The notes: generated from the letters alone by a model not told the origin. Shown: positions 25,918 through 35,846, counted from the stretch's first letter. The stretch: 64,000 bases of DNA from Novosphingobium profundi (GCF_020524485.1 NZ_JAIVLF010000003.1:62001-126000), one strand, 5' to 3'. Numbers and translations: made by a program.

Positions 25918-26181
25918 CTGGTTGCCTGCCTTATTTCGCGTGCCCTATCCCGATGTTCAAGGGCATAAACCCATCAATCGGTGTATGGATTGCGACAATT
26001 GCTCCACAATTGCCGAAACCGCCCCCGCTCTGTCCCGCACGCGGACGCCTGAAGCCGGGGAAATTGACAGGCCTGCCTGCTCTGCCCACCACATAGACGC
26101 AGCCACCGAATCCGCACAGTTTCCGGTCAACGTACAGACCGGGCTGCCGCACATGGCCCGGAGACACGGCATGACGTCGAA
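25918..26181. promoter_or_regulatory. Divergent upstream region of clpP with candidate RpoH promoter
   Basis: No gene is seen in these 264 bases. On the minus strand CCCTTGAA (25963-25956) followed 17 bases later by CGAAATAA (about 25938-25931) resembles an alphaproteobacterial heat-shock promoter for clpP; the -35 half is good and the -10 half weak. CAATTG occurs twice nearby (about 25996-26013, GACAATTGCTCCACAATTGCC). The plus-strand gene starts at 26182. Confidence 0.35.
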
Positions 26182-27693
26182 ATGAAAGCCCGCCCCGCGG
26201 CAGGGCGCATCCCCTGGAACGCTCTCATCACGGCGAGCGCCTTTGCCCTCCTGTTTTTCGCGATTACCTGGGTCAGCCTGTACCGAGGCCCCTGGTACGA
26301 CGAATTCTATACCCAGGCGGTCACCCTGCCCACGCGCAGCTGGAGCGACGCGCTGCGCACGAGCTGGCTGCGCGACAACCATCCCCCCTTCTACTATGCG
26401 CTGATGCGCGCGAGCGCCTGGCTGGGACCTGTCCCGCGCCACCGGCTCGTCCATCTTGCCATCCTTGGCGCCGCCGGGCTTGCCGGGTGGACCCTTGTCC
26501 AGCGCGATCCGCAGTTGCGCGCCAGCGCCCTTGCCGCCTTGCTCGTGCTGCTCGGTGCGCGCGCGACAATCCACACGGCGAGCGAGCTGCGCTCCTATTT
26601 CCTGTCGCTGTGCCTGGGCGCGGTCCTGGCGCTTTGCCTCGTGCGCAGCTGGACCGCTCCCAAGGACCGCGACCGGGCTGCCCTTGTCACCGGTTTCGCC
26701 GCGACCTTCCTCGCCTTCAATACGCATATCGTGACGACGCTGCTGTGCGGCGCGCTCTACGTGCCCTTCGTGGGCGCGGCGCTGGCGGCGCGCGATGGCC
26801 CGCGCCTGCGCGCGCTCCTGCCCCCGCCGCTGATCGCGGGCACGGTCTTTCTGGGGATCACCGCCATCCAGGCGCGCTACTGGGGGGCCAACACGGCTCA
26901 TTTCTGGATCGAGGGAGGACTGGGCCCACTGCTGGACACGCTGCGCTATGCCCTGCAGCGCACGCTTGAGGCCAATCTGCTGCTGCTTGCCGCCGCTACG
27001 GGGGGCGGGCTCCTCCTCTTCAGCGATATCTGGAGGACGCGCCGCCTTGCAGCCCTCACGGCGGCAACCCTGCTGCTGGGTGCGGGACTGGCACTTGGGC
27101 TCTTGGTGCTGAGCGCGCTCCACCTTGGTCTGCGACCGATCCTGATCGAAAAGTATCTGGCCCCCGCCGTCGGCGTTCTGGCCGTTCTCCTGGGTCTGTG
27201 CACCGCGCGTCTGGTGCGCGCCTGGCCCACCCATCTTGCCAGTCTGCTGTTCCTGGCCGCGCTGGTGGTGGGCGGCCTCGGACTACGCCACAACGCCCTG
27301 TGGGCGGCCGAGCGCGAGAGCTGGTACGGGACCGGCCGGATCATCGCGCGCGTGCAGGCGGCCTGCCCTACAACCCGGGTCTTCATCGATCCCTACTGGA
27401 ACGCCGATCTCATTGCGATGCCCCCGGCCGACAACGCCCGCGTCATGCCCTTCGCCTATCGGGAGGTCGCCCGGCGCCTGGGCTTCACGCTCGCCCCGCA
27501 AGGCTCCCACACCCTTTCGCGCGACTGCCCCAACCTGTTCTGGGCCGAACACGACCCGGACAGCCATTTCACCGCCGCCCGAATCCGGGCCCACCTGAGC
27601 GGCAAGGGCTTCGCGCTCGACACACTCACGCTGACGCGCGTCGGCTACGGCTGGATCGCCAGCGACGGTCCCCTCGGGCACATCGCCAACTAA
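26182..27693 (+). CDS. GT-C fold membrane glycosyltransferase-like protein (GT39/ArnT type)
   Basis: The 503-residue protein has ten or more membrane helices. The first periplasmic loop has WYDEFYTQ (residues 38-45; the acidic pair is the catalytic site in GT-C enzymes) and later DNHPPFYYAL, both hallmarks of the protein-mannosyltransferase/ArnT group that use lipid-linked sugar donors. The C-terminal 110 residues are a soluble periplasmic domain with two Cys (ACPTTR and RDCPNLF) that could form a disulfide. No glycan operon surrounds it, so the acceptor is unknown. Third-position GC is as high as in its neighbours. Confidence 0.7.
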   Translation: MKARPAAGRIPWNALITASAFALLFFAITWVSLYRGPWYDEFYTQAVTLPTRSWSDALRTSWLRDNHPPFYYALMRASAWLGPVPRHRLVHLAILGAAGLAGWTLVQRDPQLRASALAALLVLLGARATIHTASELRSYFLSLCLGAVLALCLVRSWTAPKDRDRAALVTGFAATFLAFNTHIVTTLLCGALYVPFVGAALAARDGPRLRALLPPPLIAGTVFLGITAIQARYWGANTAHFWIEGGLGPLLDTLRYALQRTLEANLLLLAAATGGGLLLFSDIWRTRRLAALTAATLLLGAGLALGLLVLSALHLGLRPILIEKYLAPAVGVLAVLLGLCTARLVRAWPTHLASLLFLAALVVGGLGLRHNALWAAERESWYGTGRIIARVQAACPTTRVFIDPYWNADLIAMPPADNARVMPFAYREVARRLGFTLAPQGSHTLSRDCPNLFWAEHDPDSHFTAARIRAHLSGKGFALDTLTLTRVGYGWIASDGPLGHIAN

Positions 27694-27712
27694 GCCTGCA
27701 GCCCGGACGCAA

Positions 27713-27745
27713 GAAGGCCCGGCATGACGACCATGCCGGGCCTTC
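27713..27745. terminator. Long hairpin between convergent genes
   Basis: A perfect 14-bp stem (GAAGGCCCGGCATG with CATGCCGGGCCTTC) lies between the GT-C gene and trigger factor. It has no long U-run but its position suggests a bidirectional transcript end. Confidence 0.6.
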
Positions 27746-27784
27746 GTGAGCCGATCGAACGCGGGGCCAGGCCCGCGAACGCGA

Positions 27785-29365
27785 TCAGTCTTCCTTGGCA
27801 GCCTCGTCCTTGGCAGCGGCCTTCTTGGCCGGAGCCTTCTTGGCGGGCGCCTTCTTGGCGGCGGGCTTGGCTTCGCCGTCCTCGGTCTTCTTGGCAGCGG
27901 CCTTCTTGGCCGGAGCCTTCTTGGCCGGGGCCTTCTTCTCGGCCGGCTCGTCACCGGCTTCGGCGTCGTCCGCCTTCTTGGCCGCAGCCTTCTTGGCCGG
28001 CGCCTTCTTGGCGGGCTTGGCTTCGGCCTTTTCGGCTTCGCCTTCCTCGGCCTCGATCGCGGCCTGGAGTTCCTCGCGGGTCACTTCACGCTCGGTCACT
28101 TCCGACTTCTCGATGAGGAAGTCGACGACCTTGTCCTCATAGAGCGGCGCGCGCAGCTGAGCGGCCATCATGGGGTCCTGCTGGACATATTCCATGAAGC
28201 GCTGGCGGTCTTCCGGGCGGTACTGCTGGGCAGCCTGCGAGACCAGCATCGACATTTCCTGCTGGCTCACTTCGACGCCGTTGGCCTGGCCGATTTCCGA
28301 CAGGAGCAGGCCAAGACGCACGCGGCGCTCGGCGATCTTGCGGTAATCGTCCTTCTCGTCCTCGATCTCCTTGAGCGCGGCTTCGGGATCTTCCTCGTTC
28401 GAGGCTTCCTGGACGAGCTGCTGCCAGATCTGGTTGAACTCGGCTTCGACCATCGAGGGCGGCACGTCGAAATCGTGACCGGCGGCAAGCTGGTCAAGCA
28501 GCTGGCGCTTCATTGCGGTGCGGGTGAGACCGGCGGTCTCCTGCTCGAGCTGGCCCTTGATGAGGCCCTGGAGCTGCTCGAGGCTTTCGAGGCCGAGCTG
28601 CTTGGCGAACTCGTCGTCGACGGTGCTCTCGACCGGCGCCTTGATCTCGTGGGCGACGATGTCGAAGGTGGTTTCCTTGCCGGCGAGGTGCGCGGCCTGG
28701 TAGTCCTCGGGGAAGGTCACGGTGATGACGCGCTCGTCACCCGCCTTGATGCCCTTGAGCTGCTCTTCGAAGCCCGGGATCAGCATGCCCGAACCGATCG
28801 TGATCGGCTGCTTTTCGGCCGCGCCGCCTTCGAAGGGCTCGCCGTCGAGCTTGCCGGTGAAGTCGCAGATGACCTGGTCGCCGTCCTCGGCTGCACCGTC
28901 CTTGGTTTCGAAGCGCTGCTGCTGGCTGGCGATCTTCTCGACCTGCTCGGTGACGGCGTCGTCGGCGACGGGAACGGTCAGCTTTTCCAGCTTGAGACCT
29001 TCGATCGAGGGGGTCTCGATCTCGGGGAGGATTTCCAGCGCAACGCTCAGTTCCGCGTCCTTGCCCTGCTCGTAGCCTTCGCCGAGCGAGACGTCGGGGT
29101 TCATCGCGGGACGCAGCGCGTTGTCGGCGACCAGCTTGTCCATCGCTTCGCGGATGACGTTGTTCAGCATGTCCTGGTGGATCGCGTCACCGTGCATCTT
29201 GCGCACGAGGTTGGCGGGAACCTTGCCGGGACGGAAACCGGGCATGCGGACCTGCGGAGCGATCTTCTTGATCTCGCCCTCGATGCGGTCGGTGATGGTG
29301 GTGGCCGGGATGGTCACCGTGTAGGCGCGCTTCAGGCCCTCGTTGGTGGTTTCGACGATCTGCAT
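27785..29365 (-). CDS. tig: Trigger factor with a Lys/Ala-rich C-terminal tail
   Basis: Trigger factor is the ribosome-bound chaperone that meets nascent chains. The 526-residue protein starts with MQIVETTNEGLKRAYTV and has the ribosome-binding GFRPGKVP (residues 44-51), the FKBP-like PPIase domain (about 150-245) and the helical chaperone domain. The last 84 residues (about 443-526) are unusual: repeats of APAKKAPAKKAAAKK broken by acidic patches, resembling histone H1 or bacterial HU tails. E. coli Tig ends before this. The tail is in frame and uses ordinary codons. The start at 29365 was chosen by homology; the frame open to 29488 runs across the tRNA gene. Confidence 0.95.
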   Translation of the reverse strand: MQIVETTNEGLKRAYTVTIPATTITDRIEGEIKKIAPQVRMPGFRPGKVPANLVRKMHGDAIHQDMLNNVIREAMDKLVADNALRPAMNPDVSLGEGYEQGKDAELSVALEILPEIETPSIEGLKLEKLTVPVADDAVTEQVEKIASQQQRFETKDGAAEDGDQVICDFTGKLDGEPFEGGAAEKQPITIGSGMLIPGFEEQLKGIKAGDERVITVTFPEDYQAAHLAGKETTFDIVAHEIKAPVESTVDDEFAKQLGLESLEQLQGLIKGQLEQETAGLTRTAMKRQLLDQLAAGHDFDVPPSMVEAEFNQIWQQLVQEASNEEDPEAALKEIEDEKDDYRKIAERRVRLGLLLSEIGQANGVEVSQQEMSMLVSQAAQQYRPEDRQRFMEYVQQDPMMAAQLRAPLYEDKVVDFLIEKSEVTEREVTREELQAAIEAEEGEAEKAEAKPAKKAPAKKAAAKKADDAEAGDEPAEKKAPAKKAPAKKAAAKKTEDGEAKPAAKKAPAKKAPAKKAAAKDEAAKED

Positions 29366-29458
29366 CTCAATGCCTTCCTGTGCAATCCGTGGAGCCGTGC
29401 ACGGCCAAATGCCGGGCGCGACCGATTCGCATGCCACATCCGGCCATGCGCGACGGAC

Positions 29459-29543
29459 TGGTGCGGGCGAAGGGACTCGAACCCCCACATCTTGCGATAC
29501 CAGAACCTAAATCTGGCGCGTCTACCAGTTCCGCCACGCCCGC
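29459..29543 (-). tRNA. tRNA-Leu (anticodon UAG)
   Basis: On the minus strand the 7-bp acceptor stem GCGGGCG pairs with CGCCCGC and the CCA end is encoded. The anticodon stem is CCAGA/TCTGG around the loop TTTAGGT, giving anticodon UAG. A long variable arm (TATCGCAAGATG) marks a class II tRNA, as expected for leucine. The T arm has GGTTCGAGTCC. It lies about 90 bases upstream of tig on the same strand. Confidence 0.97.
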
Positions 29544-29731
29544 ATTCGGATGAAGCCTAAAACTCAAGGGACGTGCCCTTATAAGGCCACGGGCAAAAGG
29601 GCAAGCTCCGCGAGTCGCATTGCCCTTCGCGCACGTCCCGCAGCCGAGGCCCTTGCAGGCCAAATCCGCCCTCCCCACTTCGAGGAGACAAGCCTCGCCG
29701 TGCCTGGCGAGGCCAACGCGAGGAGGTCCCG

Positions 29732-29890
29732 ATGGCAACCCGTCCCGACGATACGCCCGGCCAGACACCGCCCGAAACCCCGCCCGTGCCCAGCGACCCG
29801 GGCCCTGCGCCTGTACCCGACGAGGCCCCCTTCCCCGGGCCCGACACCGATGCCCCCGATACGGGGCCAGCCGAATTGCCGGGCCTTTAG
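29732..29890 (+). CDS. Small proline-rich protein (52 aa)
   Basis: A 52-residue frame starts at ATG 29732 behind an excellent binding site (CGAGGAGGTCCC). The product begins MATRPDDTPGQTPPETPP and is about one-third proline, with many Asp, Glu, Thr and Gly and no hydrophobic segment; it must be unstructured and acidic. Function unknown. It converges with sppA, whose stop codon is eight bases away. The binding site and GC-rich coding pattern support it, but the low complexity calls for care. Confidence 0.55.
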   Translation: MATRPDDTPGQTPPETPPVPSDPGPAPVPDEAPFPGPDTDAPDTGPAELPGL

Positions 29891-29898
29891 AGCCTCGT

Positions 29899-31812
29899 TT
29901 ACGACCCGGCCATGAGGAGGCTCAGCCAGCCGCGAAAGCCAGTTGACCGGGCCGACAGGGAGTGCCCGGGCGCGCCGGAAACGGGGGCTTCCACGGCCGT
30001 ACAGGCAAGGCAGTAGGCCTGGATGCCGCTGGTCCCGGCCAGCGCCTCGAGTGCACGGCCCGCCTGCTCCAGACGCCGCGCATGGCCCCGCGCGGCCAGC
30101 GCGGCGTAGTCCGAGATCGCCGCCTCTTCGCCCGAGGGACGGGCAAGGACCTGCGCCAGGAGCGAGTCGAAGGGATCGGCAGGCTCGGCCAGGTACTGCG
30201 CGTGCCAGGGCTTGTTGCCCACACCGCCCTTCTTCGCGGCATAGGCCAGCGCGGCATCGAGGCCACCCATCTCATCGACCAGACCACGTTCCATCGCCTC
30301 GCGCCCCGACCAGACGCGGCCCTGCCCCACAGCGTCGACCGCTTCGGGGGACATGTCGCGGGCCTTGCCAGCCACACTCAGGAACTTGGCATAGGTCGAT
30401 TCGACCGAGCCCTGCAAAAGCGCGTCCACTTCGGGGGAGAAACCGCCCAGGATGTCCGGCTCGCCCGACAGCGGCGTAGTCTTCACCCCGTCCGATGTGA
30501 TGCCCAGGTCCGCCAGCGTCTTTTCAAAGCTGGTGACGACCGCGAAGACCCCGATCGAGCCTGTCAGCGTGTCGGGCTCGGCAAAGATCCTCTCGCCCGC
30601 TGTCGAGACCCAGTATCCCCCGCTCGCCGCCAGGTTGCCCATCGAGATGACCACCGGGATCTTCTTGTCGCGGTAGCGCAGAATCGCCCGGCGGATGCGC
30701 TCGGAGGCCATCGCCGAGCCGCCCGGGGAATCGACCCGCACCACCAGCGCCTTGAAGCCCTTGTCGAGATTGTCGTCGAGCAGGCGCGCAATGCGATCGC
30801 CCCCGGCGCTTCCCGGCCCCGCATCGCCATCGACGATGGTGCCCGCCACCGTGACGACGCCAATCGTCTCCCCCTTGGTGGGAGCAGGATTGGCGGTGAG
30901 CCAGGTCGCCAGCGCGGTGTGGCGATAGCGCGCAGCATGATCGCTCGTGTCCTTGCCCTTCGCCTCGCCCACGATCTTCGCGACGCGCTGCTCGAATTCG
31001 GTCTTGTCTCCGATCCGGTCGACAAGCCCGGCCGCCTTCGAGGCGTCGGCCAGATCGCCCTTGCCCGCCGCAATCCAGGCCGCCGGGTCCTGCGTCATCT
31101 GCGCGACGCTCGCCTTGGGACGCGCCTTGGCGAGATCGGCCTTCCAGCCCTCCCACAGCGCGCTATAGATGTCCTCGTAGTTGGCCCTGGCCGCGTCCGA
31201 CATGTCGGCGCGAAGGTAGGGCTCGACCGCGCTCTTGTAGGTGCCCACCCGGTAGACATGGGCATTGACCCCGAAGCGGTCGAACAGGTTCTTGTAGAAC
31301 AGGTGGTTGCCCCCCGGCCCCGAAACAAAGGCCGCGCCCATCGGATCGACCCAGACCTCGCTCGCGTGCGCGGCCAGCAGCACCCCGTCATCGGCGTAGG
31401 CGTTGGCGAAGGTGAGCACCGGCTTCTTCGCCGCGCGCACCTTGTCGATGGCGGCAGCCACCGCGCGTTCGTGGACCTGCCCACCGCCCAGAAAACGCGA
31501 CAGGTCGAGCACGACCGCGGTGATGCGTTCATCCTTTGCTGCGCTCTCCAGCGCGCGCACGACGTCGCGCACCGGGTATTCGCCCACCGGCGCCTGCTGC
31601 GCGAGCAGCAGCTGGAAGGGGTCGGGCGTGCTCTTTTCCTCGACCAGGACGCCGTCGAGCTGGAGCAGCAGCGCGCCGCCCTCCACCTTTGCCGGGCTCG
31701 GGCGCAGGCTCAGCGCGGCAAACAGCACCGTAAAAAAGCCGATCAGCAAAAGGAGGACGAGCGCGTCCTTGATGCCGACCAGCAACTTCCACACCTTGGA
31801 GGCGAATTGCAT
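29899..31812 (-). CDS. sppA: Signal peptide peptidase SppA, 67-kDa type
   Basis: SppA digests leftover signal peptides in the inner membrane, facing the periplasm. The 637-residue protein has an N-terminal anchor ([16 protein letters not shown], about residues 20-37) and two ClpP-like domains, as in E. coli SppA. The N-terminal domain has the catalytic Lys in [11 protein letters not shown]; the C-terminal one has [13 protein letters not shown] and the nucleophile Ser in [12 protein letters not shown]. The C-terminus continues about 70 residues past the peptidase domain with a Cys pair and a weak hydrophobic end. The start at 31812 gives the family length; a longer frame is antisense to pyrB. 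It diverges from pyrB. Confidence 0.92.
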   Translation of the reverse strand: MQFASKVWKLLVGIKDALVLLLLIGFFTVLFAALSLRPSPAKVEGGALLLQLDGVLVEEKSTPDPFQLLLAQQAPVGEYPVRDVVRALESAAKDERITAVVLDLSRFLGGGQVHERAVAAAIDKVRAAKKPVLTFANAYADDGVLLAAHASEVWVDPMGAAFVSGPGGNHLFYKNLFDRFGVNAHVYRVGTYKSAVEPYLRADMSDAARANYEDIYSALWEGWKADLAKARPKASVAQMTQDPAAWIAAGKGDLADASKAAGLVDRIGDKTEFEQRVAKIVGEAKGKDTSDHAARYRHTALATWLTANPAPTKGETIGVVTVAGTIVDGDAGPGSAGGDRIARLLDDNLDKGFKALVVRVDSPGGSAMASERIRRAILRYRDKKIPVVISMGNLAASGGYWVSTAGERIFAEPDTLTGSIGVFAVVTSFEKTLADLGITSDGVKTTPLSGEPDILGGFSPEVDALLQGSVESTYAKFLSVAGKARDMSPEAVDAVGQGRVWSGREAMERGLVDEMGGLDAALAYAAKKGGVGNKPWHAQYLAEPADPFDSLLAQVLARPSGEEAAISDYAALAARGHARRLEQAGRALEALAGTSGIQAYCLACTAVEAPVSGAPGHSLSARSTGFRGWLSLLMAGS

Positions 31813-31959
31813 TGGAACTCCCGGATAAAATCGGCCGAACCTAGCGCCCTGCCCGCAGCTGGGAAAGGGCCTCATCGCCCGGTGTCCGACACACACCGAC
31901 CAGCGTCGTGCGAATGGGGCTTGAGTGGGACCGGGAGCGGGCCTAAGGCCCTGTCTTCG

Positions 31960-32940
31960 ATGACAGCTCCAGAATATACCTATCCCGAAGGCCGTGCGGC
32001 ATTCCCGCACGAGGGCCTTGTCGGTATCGCCGGCCTTGCGCCCCACGAGATCTGGTTCCTCCTCGACGAGGCGGAACAATGGGTCGAACTCAACCGGGGA
32101 GCGCAAAAGCGCCGCGACGTCCTGTCCGGGCTGACCATCATCAACGCCTTCTTCGAGAACTCGACGCGCACGCTGCTCAGCTTCGAGATCGCGGGCAAGC
32201 GCCTGGGCGCCGACGTCGTCAACATGGCCGTCGCCACCTCCAGCGTGAAGAAGGGCGAGACCCTCATCGACACCGCCATGACGCTCAACGCCATGCGCGC
32301 CGATGCCATCGTCATCCGCCACTCCAGTTCGGGCGCGGTGCAGCTCATCGCCGACAAGGTCGACTGCCCGGTCCTCAACGCGGGCGACGGGCAGCACGAG
32401 CACCCGACCCAGGCGCTGCTCGATGCGCTCACCATCCGCCACGCCAAGCGCGCCTTCAACGGCCTTCGCGTGACGATCTGCGGCGACATCCTGCACAGCC
32501 GCGTCGCACGCTCGAACATCCTGTGCCTGACCTCGCTGGGCGCGGACGTACGCGTCTGCGCTCCGCCCGCGCTCATGCCCGCCGACATCGAGCGCATGAA
32601 CGTCAAGGTCTTCCACGATTTCGACGCCGCGCTGGCCGGTTCGGACGTGGTCATGATGCTGCGCCTGCAAATGGAGCGCATGGAGGGCCAGTTCATCCCC
32701 TCGCCGCGCGAATACCGCCACCTCTATGGCCTCTCGCAGGAGCGCCTCAAGCTGGCCGAGCCCGACGCGCTGGTCATGCACCCCGGCCCCATGAACCGGG
32801 GCATCGAGATCGAAAGCAACGTTGCCGACATGATCGACCGCTCGCAGATCACCACCCAGGTCGAGATGGGCGTTGCCATGCGCATGGCCTGCCTCGAAGT
32901 GCTCACCCGCAAGGGCCGCAAGATGGAGGGTTGGGCATGA
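31960..32940 (+). CDS. pyrB: Aspartate carbamoyltransferase catalytic subunit
   Basis: PyrB joins carbamoyl phosphate and aspartate, the first committed step of pyrimidine synthesis. The 326-residue protein has the carbamoyl phosphate site ENSTRT (residues 66-71), the loop [23 protein letters not shown], and the aspartate site MHPGPMNRG. It overlaps the next gene by four bases (ATGA), a standard pyrBC arrangement in this group. The long frame open upstream is antisense to sppA. No PyrI regulatory chain is present. Confidence 0.95.
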   Translation: MTAPEYTYPEGRAAFPHEGLVGIAGLAPHEIWFLLDEAEQWVELNRGAQKRRDVLSGLTIINAFFENSTRTLLSFEIAGKRLGADVVNMAVATSSVKKGETLIDTAMTLNAMRADAIVIRHSSSGAVQLIADKVDCPVLNAGDGQHEHPTQALLDALTIRHAKRAFNGLRVTICGDILHSRVARSNILCLTSLGADVRVCAPPALMPADIERMNVKVFHDFDAALAGSDVVMMLRLQMERMEGQFIPSPREYRHLYGLSQERLKLAEPDALVMHPGPMNRGIEIESNVADMIDRSQITTQVEMGVAMRMACLEVLTRKGRKMEGWA

Positions 32941-34184
32941 GCCAGCACGCACCGCTGACGATCCGCAACGGGCGCATCCTCCACGCCGACGGCACCATTG
33001 CCGAGGGCACCCTGCGCGCCGAGGGCGGCTTCATCACCGAGATGGGCCCGGACGTCACCGCGCGCGAGGGCGACACCGTCCACGACGCGCGCGGGCGCCT
33101 CGTCACCCCCGGCCTTGTCGATCTGGGTGTCTTTGCCATCGACAAGCCCGCTTTCCATTTCGGCGGTATCACCCGCGCCGCGCTGATGCCCGACCAGCCG
33201 ACCCCGCTCGACATTCCCTCGCGCGTGCGTTTCGCCGCGCTGTCGGGGAAGCCTGACTTCTGGGTCCACCCGCTGGGCGGCGCGACGCGTGAACTGAAAG
33301 GCGAATCGCTCGCCGAGATCGCACTCATGCGCGAAGCTGGCGCCAAAGCCGTGGCGACCGGCCGCCGCTGGATCGGCGATTCGGGCACGATGCTGCGTCT
33401 CCTGCAGTACTGCTCGATGTTGGGCATGACCGTGATCGCCCACGCCGAGGACGCCGGCATTACCGGCAAGGCCGTGGCGACCGCGGGCGAGATCGCCACG
33501 CGCCTTGGCCTGCCCAGCGCGCCGGCCGAAGCCGAAGCCATCGCCATCGCACGCGACGTCGCCCTGGCCGAGCTGGCGGGCGCGGCCATCCACTTCCGCA
33601 ACGTGACCACGCGCGCCGGACTCGACCTCGTGCGTGCGGCCAAGGCCCGCGGCCTCAAGGTTACCGCGGGTGTGTCGCCCGGCTACTTCATGCTCTCGGA
33701 CCTGGCCGTCGCGCAGTTCCGCACCTTCGCCCACCTCTCGCCCCCGCTGCGCTGCGAGGAGGACCGCAAGGCCGTGATTACGGCCATCGGCGATGGCACC
33801 ATCGATGTCATCGCCTCGGGCCACGATCCGCGCGGCTCGGAAGACAAGCGCCTGCCCTTCGCCGATTCCGCGCCCGGTACCGCCGGGGCCGAAACGCTGC
33901 TCCCGCTCACCATGAACCTGGTGCGCGACGGCGTGATCGACATGGCCCGCGCCTTCGATCTCCTCGCCGCGACCCCAGCAAGGCTCCTGGGCGTTCCTGC
34001 CGGACGCCTCGAAGTGGGCGCCGAGGCCGACATCGCGGTGATCGACCCCGACCGCCCCTGGATCGTCGATTCGGACAAGATGGCCGCGACGGCGGGCAAC
34101 ACCCCCTTCGACAAGCAGCCCGTCCAGGGCCGCGTGCTCGCGCTGTTCAAGGGCGGCATGACGCTCAAGACCAAGGCGGCCTGA
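32937..34184 (+). CDS. pyrC: Dihydroorotase-like protein lacking metal ligands (PyrC/PyrX type)
   Basis: The 415-residue protein has the amidohydrolase fold of class I dihydroorotase: [42 protein letters not shown] and the closing [19 protein letters not shown]. However, the metal-binding H-x-H after VD is missing ([10 protein letters not shown], residues 61-70), and the catalytic Asp of the usual DHAPH is Gly (ASGHDPRG). This is the picture of the non-catalytic PyrX partner of aspartate carbamoyltransferase. It overlaps pyrB by four bases. It may therefore serve as a structural subunit, with the active enzyme elsewhere in the genome; some alphaproteobacterial PyrC proteins are similarly divergent, so the point is open. 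Confidence 0.8.
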   Translation: MSQHAPLTIRNGRILHADGTIAEGTLRAEGGFITEMGPDVTAREGDTVHDARGRLVTPGLVDLGVFAIDKPAFHFGGITRAALMPDQPTPLDIPSRVRFAALSGKPDFWVHPLGGATRELKGESLAEIALMREAGAKAVATGRRWIGDSGTMLRLLQYCSMLGMTVIAHAEDAGITGKAVATAGEIATRLGLPSAPAEAEAIAIARDVALAELAGAAIHFRNVTTRAGLDLVRAAKARGLKVTAGVSPGYFMLSDLAVAQFRTFAHLSPPLRCEEDRKAVITAIGDGTIDVIASGHDPRGSEDKRLPFADSAPGTAGAETLLPLTMNLVRDGVIDMARAFDLLAATPARLLGVPAGRLEVGAEADIAVIDPDRPWIVDSDKMAATAGNTPFDKQPVQGRVLALFKGGMTLKTKAA

Positions 34185-34218
34185 GCCCCCTCTTCACGTG
34201 GCCGAACAGGCACGAAAA

Positions 34219-34350
34219 CAGAAAGATAGATCCGAGGGCCATCGCCCTCGGGCTCCCCGAATTGTCGACCTCACCTTCCCCGGGCCAGGATGGCCCAGAA
34301 AGGTGAGGTCGCCGATTCCGGGGTCAAGGGGCGATGGCCCCTTGAAATTC
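34219..34350 (+). repeat. Dispersed two-hairpin intergenic repeat, copy 4
   Basis: The best-preserved copy. It opens with GATCCGAGGGCCATCGCCCTCGG, GCTCCCCGAATTGTCGACC, has an internal hairpin (CTCACCTT...AAGGTGAG, about 34272-34308), then GCCGATTCCGGGG and the distal hairpin TCAAGGGGCGATGGCCCCTTGA (about 34323-34344). It lies between the convergent ends of pyrC and the TPR-SPOR gene. Confidence 0.85.
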
Positions 34351-34365
34351 CGGCCCGCTTCACCA

Positions 34366-34410
34366 GCCCAAAAAAGAGGCCACCGTCCCCGGGGGGACGA
34401 TGGCCTTCAG
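34366..34410 (-). terminator. Rho-independent terminator of the TPR-SPOR gene
   Basis: On the minus strand GGCCATCGTCCCC pairs with GGGGACGGTGGCC (one G-U pair) and is followed by TCTTTTTTGGG, about 30-60 bases behind the stop. Confidence 0.85.
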
Positions 34411-34436
34411 GTTCACATGGAACTGCTAGAAACGGG

Positions 34437-35807
34437 TCAGCGGCGCGCGTGGCGCGGACCGCTTGAATTGCGAGCAAGGAGCGCACCGGGTAGCGGGCGC
34501 GTCTCGGCGTAGGCGAAGCAGCCACCGCCGCGGTTCTTCACCGCCGCGCACATCGACTTGGCCGCGCGCCCATCGAAACCTTCGGCGGCCACGCGGAAGT
34601 AGCGACGCCCGGCGACTTCGGCCTCGGTGATGCGCATGGTGTGGTTCTTGAGACGCGGATCGCGCGCCACGAAGATGCCCCAGGCGCGCTCGGCGCCTTC
34701 CATCGTGCGAAACGAGCCAAGCTGAACGAGATGCGTGCCATCGTCCGCCGCCTTTTGCGCCGACGCGGTGCGGACCGGAGCAGCGATCTTCGCCGGAGCC
34801 TTGGCCAGAGCCGAACGGCCCATGCGCACTTCGGGAAGGCGCTGGACGACAGGCGTCGACACGAAGCGGACCGAACCGGCGGTCTCGGGCGCCACGGCAA
34901 GGACGGCCTCGGGCTTGGGCGCCGGAATGGATTCGATGTCAGCCTTGGCTGGACCGCGCAGGGTCGAAGCCATCGGCGCGGCAGCCGCGAGAGCCGGAAG
35001 CTCGGCCTCTGCCTTGACCGGCGCATCCTGCATCGCCAGCGACTGCGGCACCGCGTCGGCCTTGGCGAGAGCCGCACCGTCGGGGCGGCCGTTCAGGGCA
35101 AGCGCCACCGGCTGGCCGGGATCACGCACATCGAGCGGCGTCCCCAGCAGCCCTGCAATCCGCAGGCCACTGTCGGCATCGCGCGCGCTGCGGGCCCATT
35201 CGCCCAGACGCGCATCGAGCTGGTCGCCCGGAACGTCCTGCGAGGCGATAATGCGGGCCTGCGCCCACTGGCCGCTCAGGGCATAGGAATAGGCAAGGTT
35301 CTGGCGCGACTTGGGGGTGTTCTCCCCGCCGCGCACGACATCGGTGAGAATGGCGACGCCCTGGCTCGGACGCCCTGCCAGCGCGACGGCCAGACCAAGA
35401 TCGCTCGCCGGGATGCGGTCACGCCACTGCGCCAAGACGCGCAGCGCATCCGCATTGTGTCCGGCGCCGATGCTGGAGAGGACGAGGCCGAGCGCGGTGC
35501 GCGGGTCCTCATCGCCCAGCGCGAGCGCGTCGCGGAACGTCGTCTCGGCCGACTGGAAGCGCCCAGCGGCCAGATAAGTATGCGCGAGGTCGCTGCGGCG
35601 CGAGGCCGATTCGAACGACCGCTCGACCCGCTTCTCGGCCTTGAGGATGTCCTTGGAGACCTCTGCGGCGTAAGCCTCGCTCGACACGGCTTCCGCCTCG
35701 CTGCGCGCGAGCGCGGCGTGGCTGACGAACCCGCCCAGGAGGGACGCGGCAAGCGCGGAACAGACGGCAAGACCAGCCTGGCGCGGGGAAAGGTTCACTC
35801 GGGACAT
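34437..35807 (-). CDS. Exported TPR protein with C-terminal SPOR domain
   Basis: The 456-residue protein has a signal peptide (QAGLAVCSALAASLLGGFVSHAALA), TPR-like helices (residues about 65-210, including ASRRSDLAHTYLAAGRFQSAETTFRDAL), a Pro/Ala-rich linker, and a SPOR domain at about 365-440 (HLVQLGSFRTMEGAERAWGIF and YFRVAAEGF). SPOR domains bind denuded glycan strands at the division septum, so the protein probably works in cell division or envelope assembly. A ParA-type ATPase gene lies 39 bases upstream on the same strand. A terminator follows the gene. Confidence 0.75.
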   Translation of the reverse strand: MSRVNLSPRQAGLAVCSALAASLLGGFVSHAALARSEAEAVSSEAYAAEVSKDILKAEKRVERSFESASRRSDLAHTYLAAGRFQSAETTFRDALALGDEDPRTALGLVLSSIGAGHNADALRVLAQWRDRIPASDLGLAVALAGRPSQGVAILTDVVRGGENTPKSRQNLAYSYALSGQWAQARIIASQDVPGDQLDARLGEWARSARDADSGLRIAGLLGTPLDVRDPGQPVALALNGRPDGAALAKADAVPQSLAMQDAPVKAEAELPALAAAAPMASTLRGPAKADIESIPAPKPEAVLAVAPETAGSVRFVSTPVVQRLPEVRMGRSALAKAPAKIAAPVRTASAQKAADDGTHLVQLGSFRTMEGAERAWGIFVARDPRLKNHTMRITEAEVAGRRYFRVAAEGFDGRAAKSMCAAVKNRGGGCFAYAETRPLPGALLARNSSGPRHARR

Positions 35808-35846
35808 CCGGCAGCTCCTCGTCGATGGGCGCGGGTGCGAGGGCTC

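Noticed and set aside
31813..32952. Extension of sppA into the pyrB region
   Set aside because: The added residues are antisense to pyrB, and the family length and membrane anchor fit the start at 31812.
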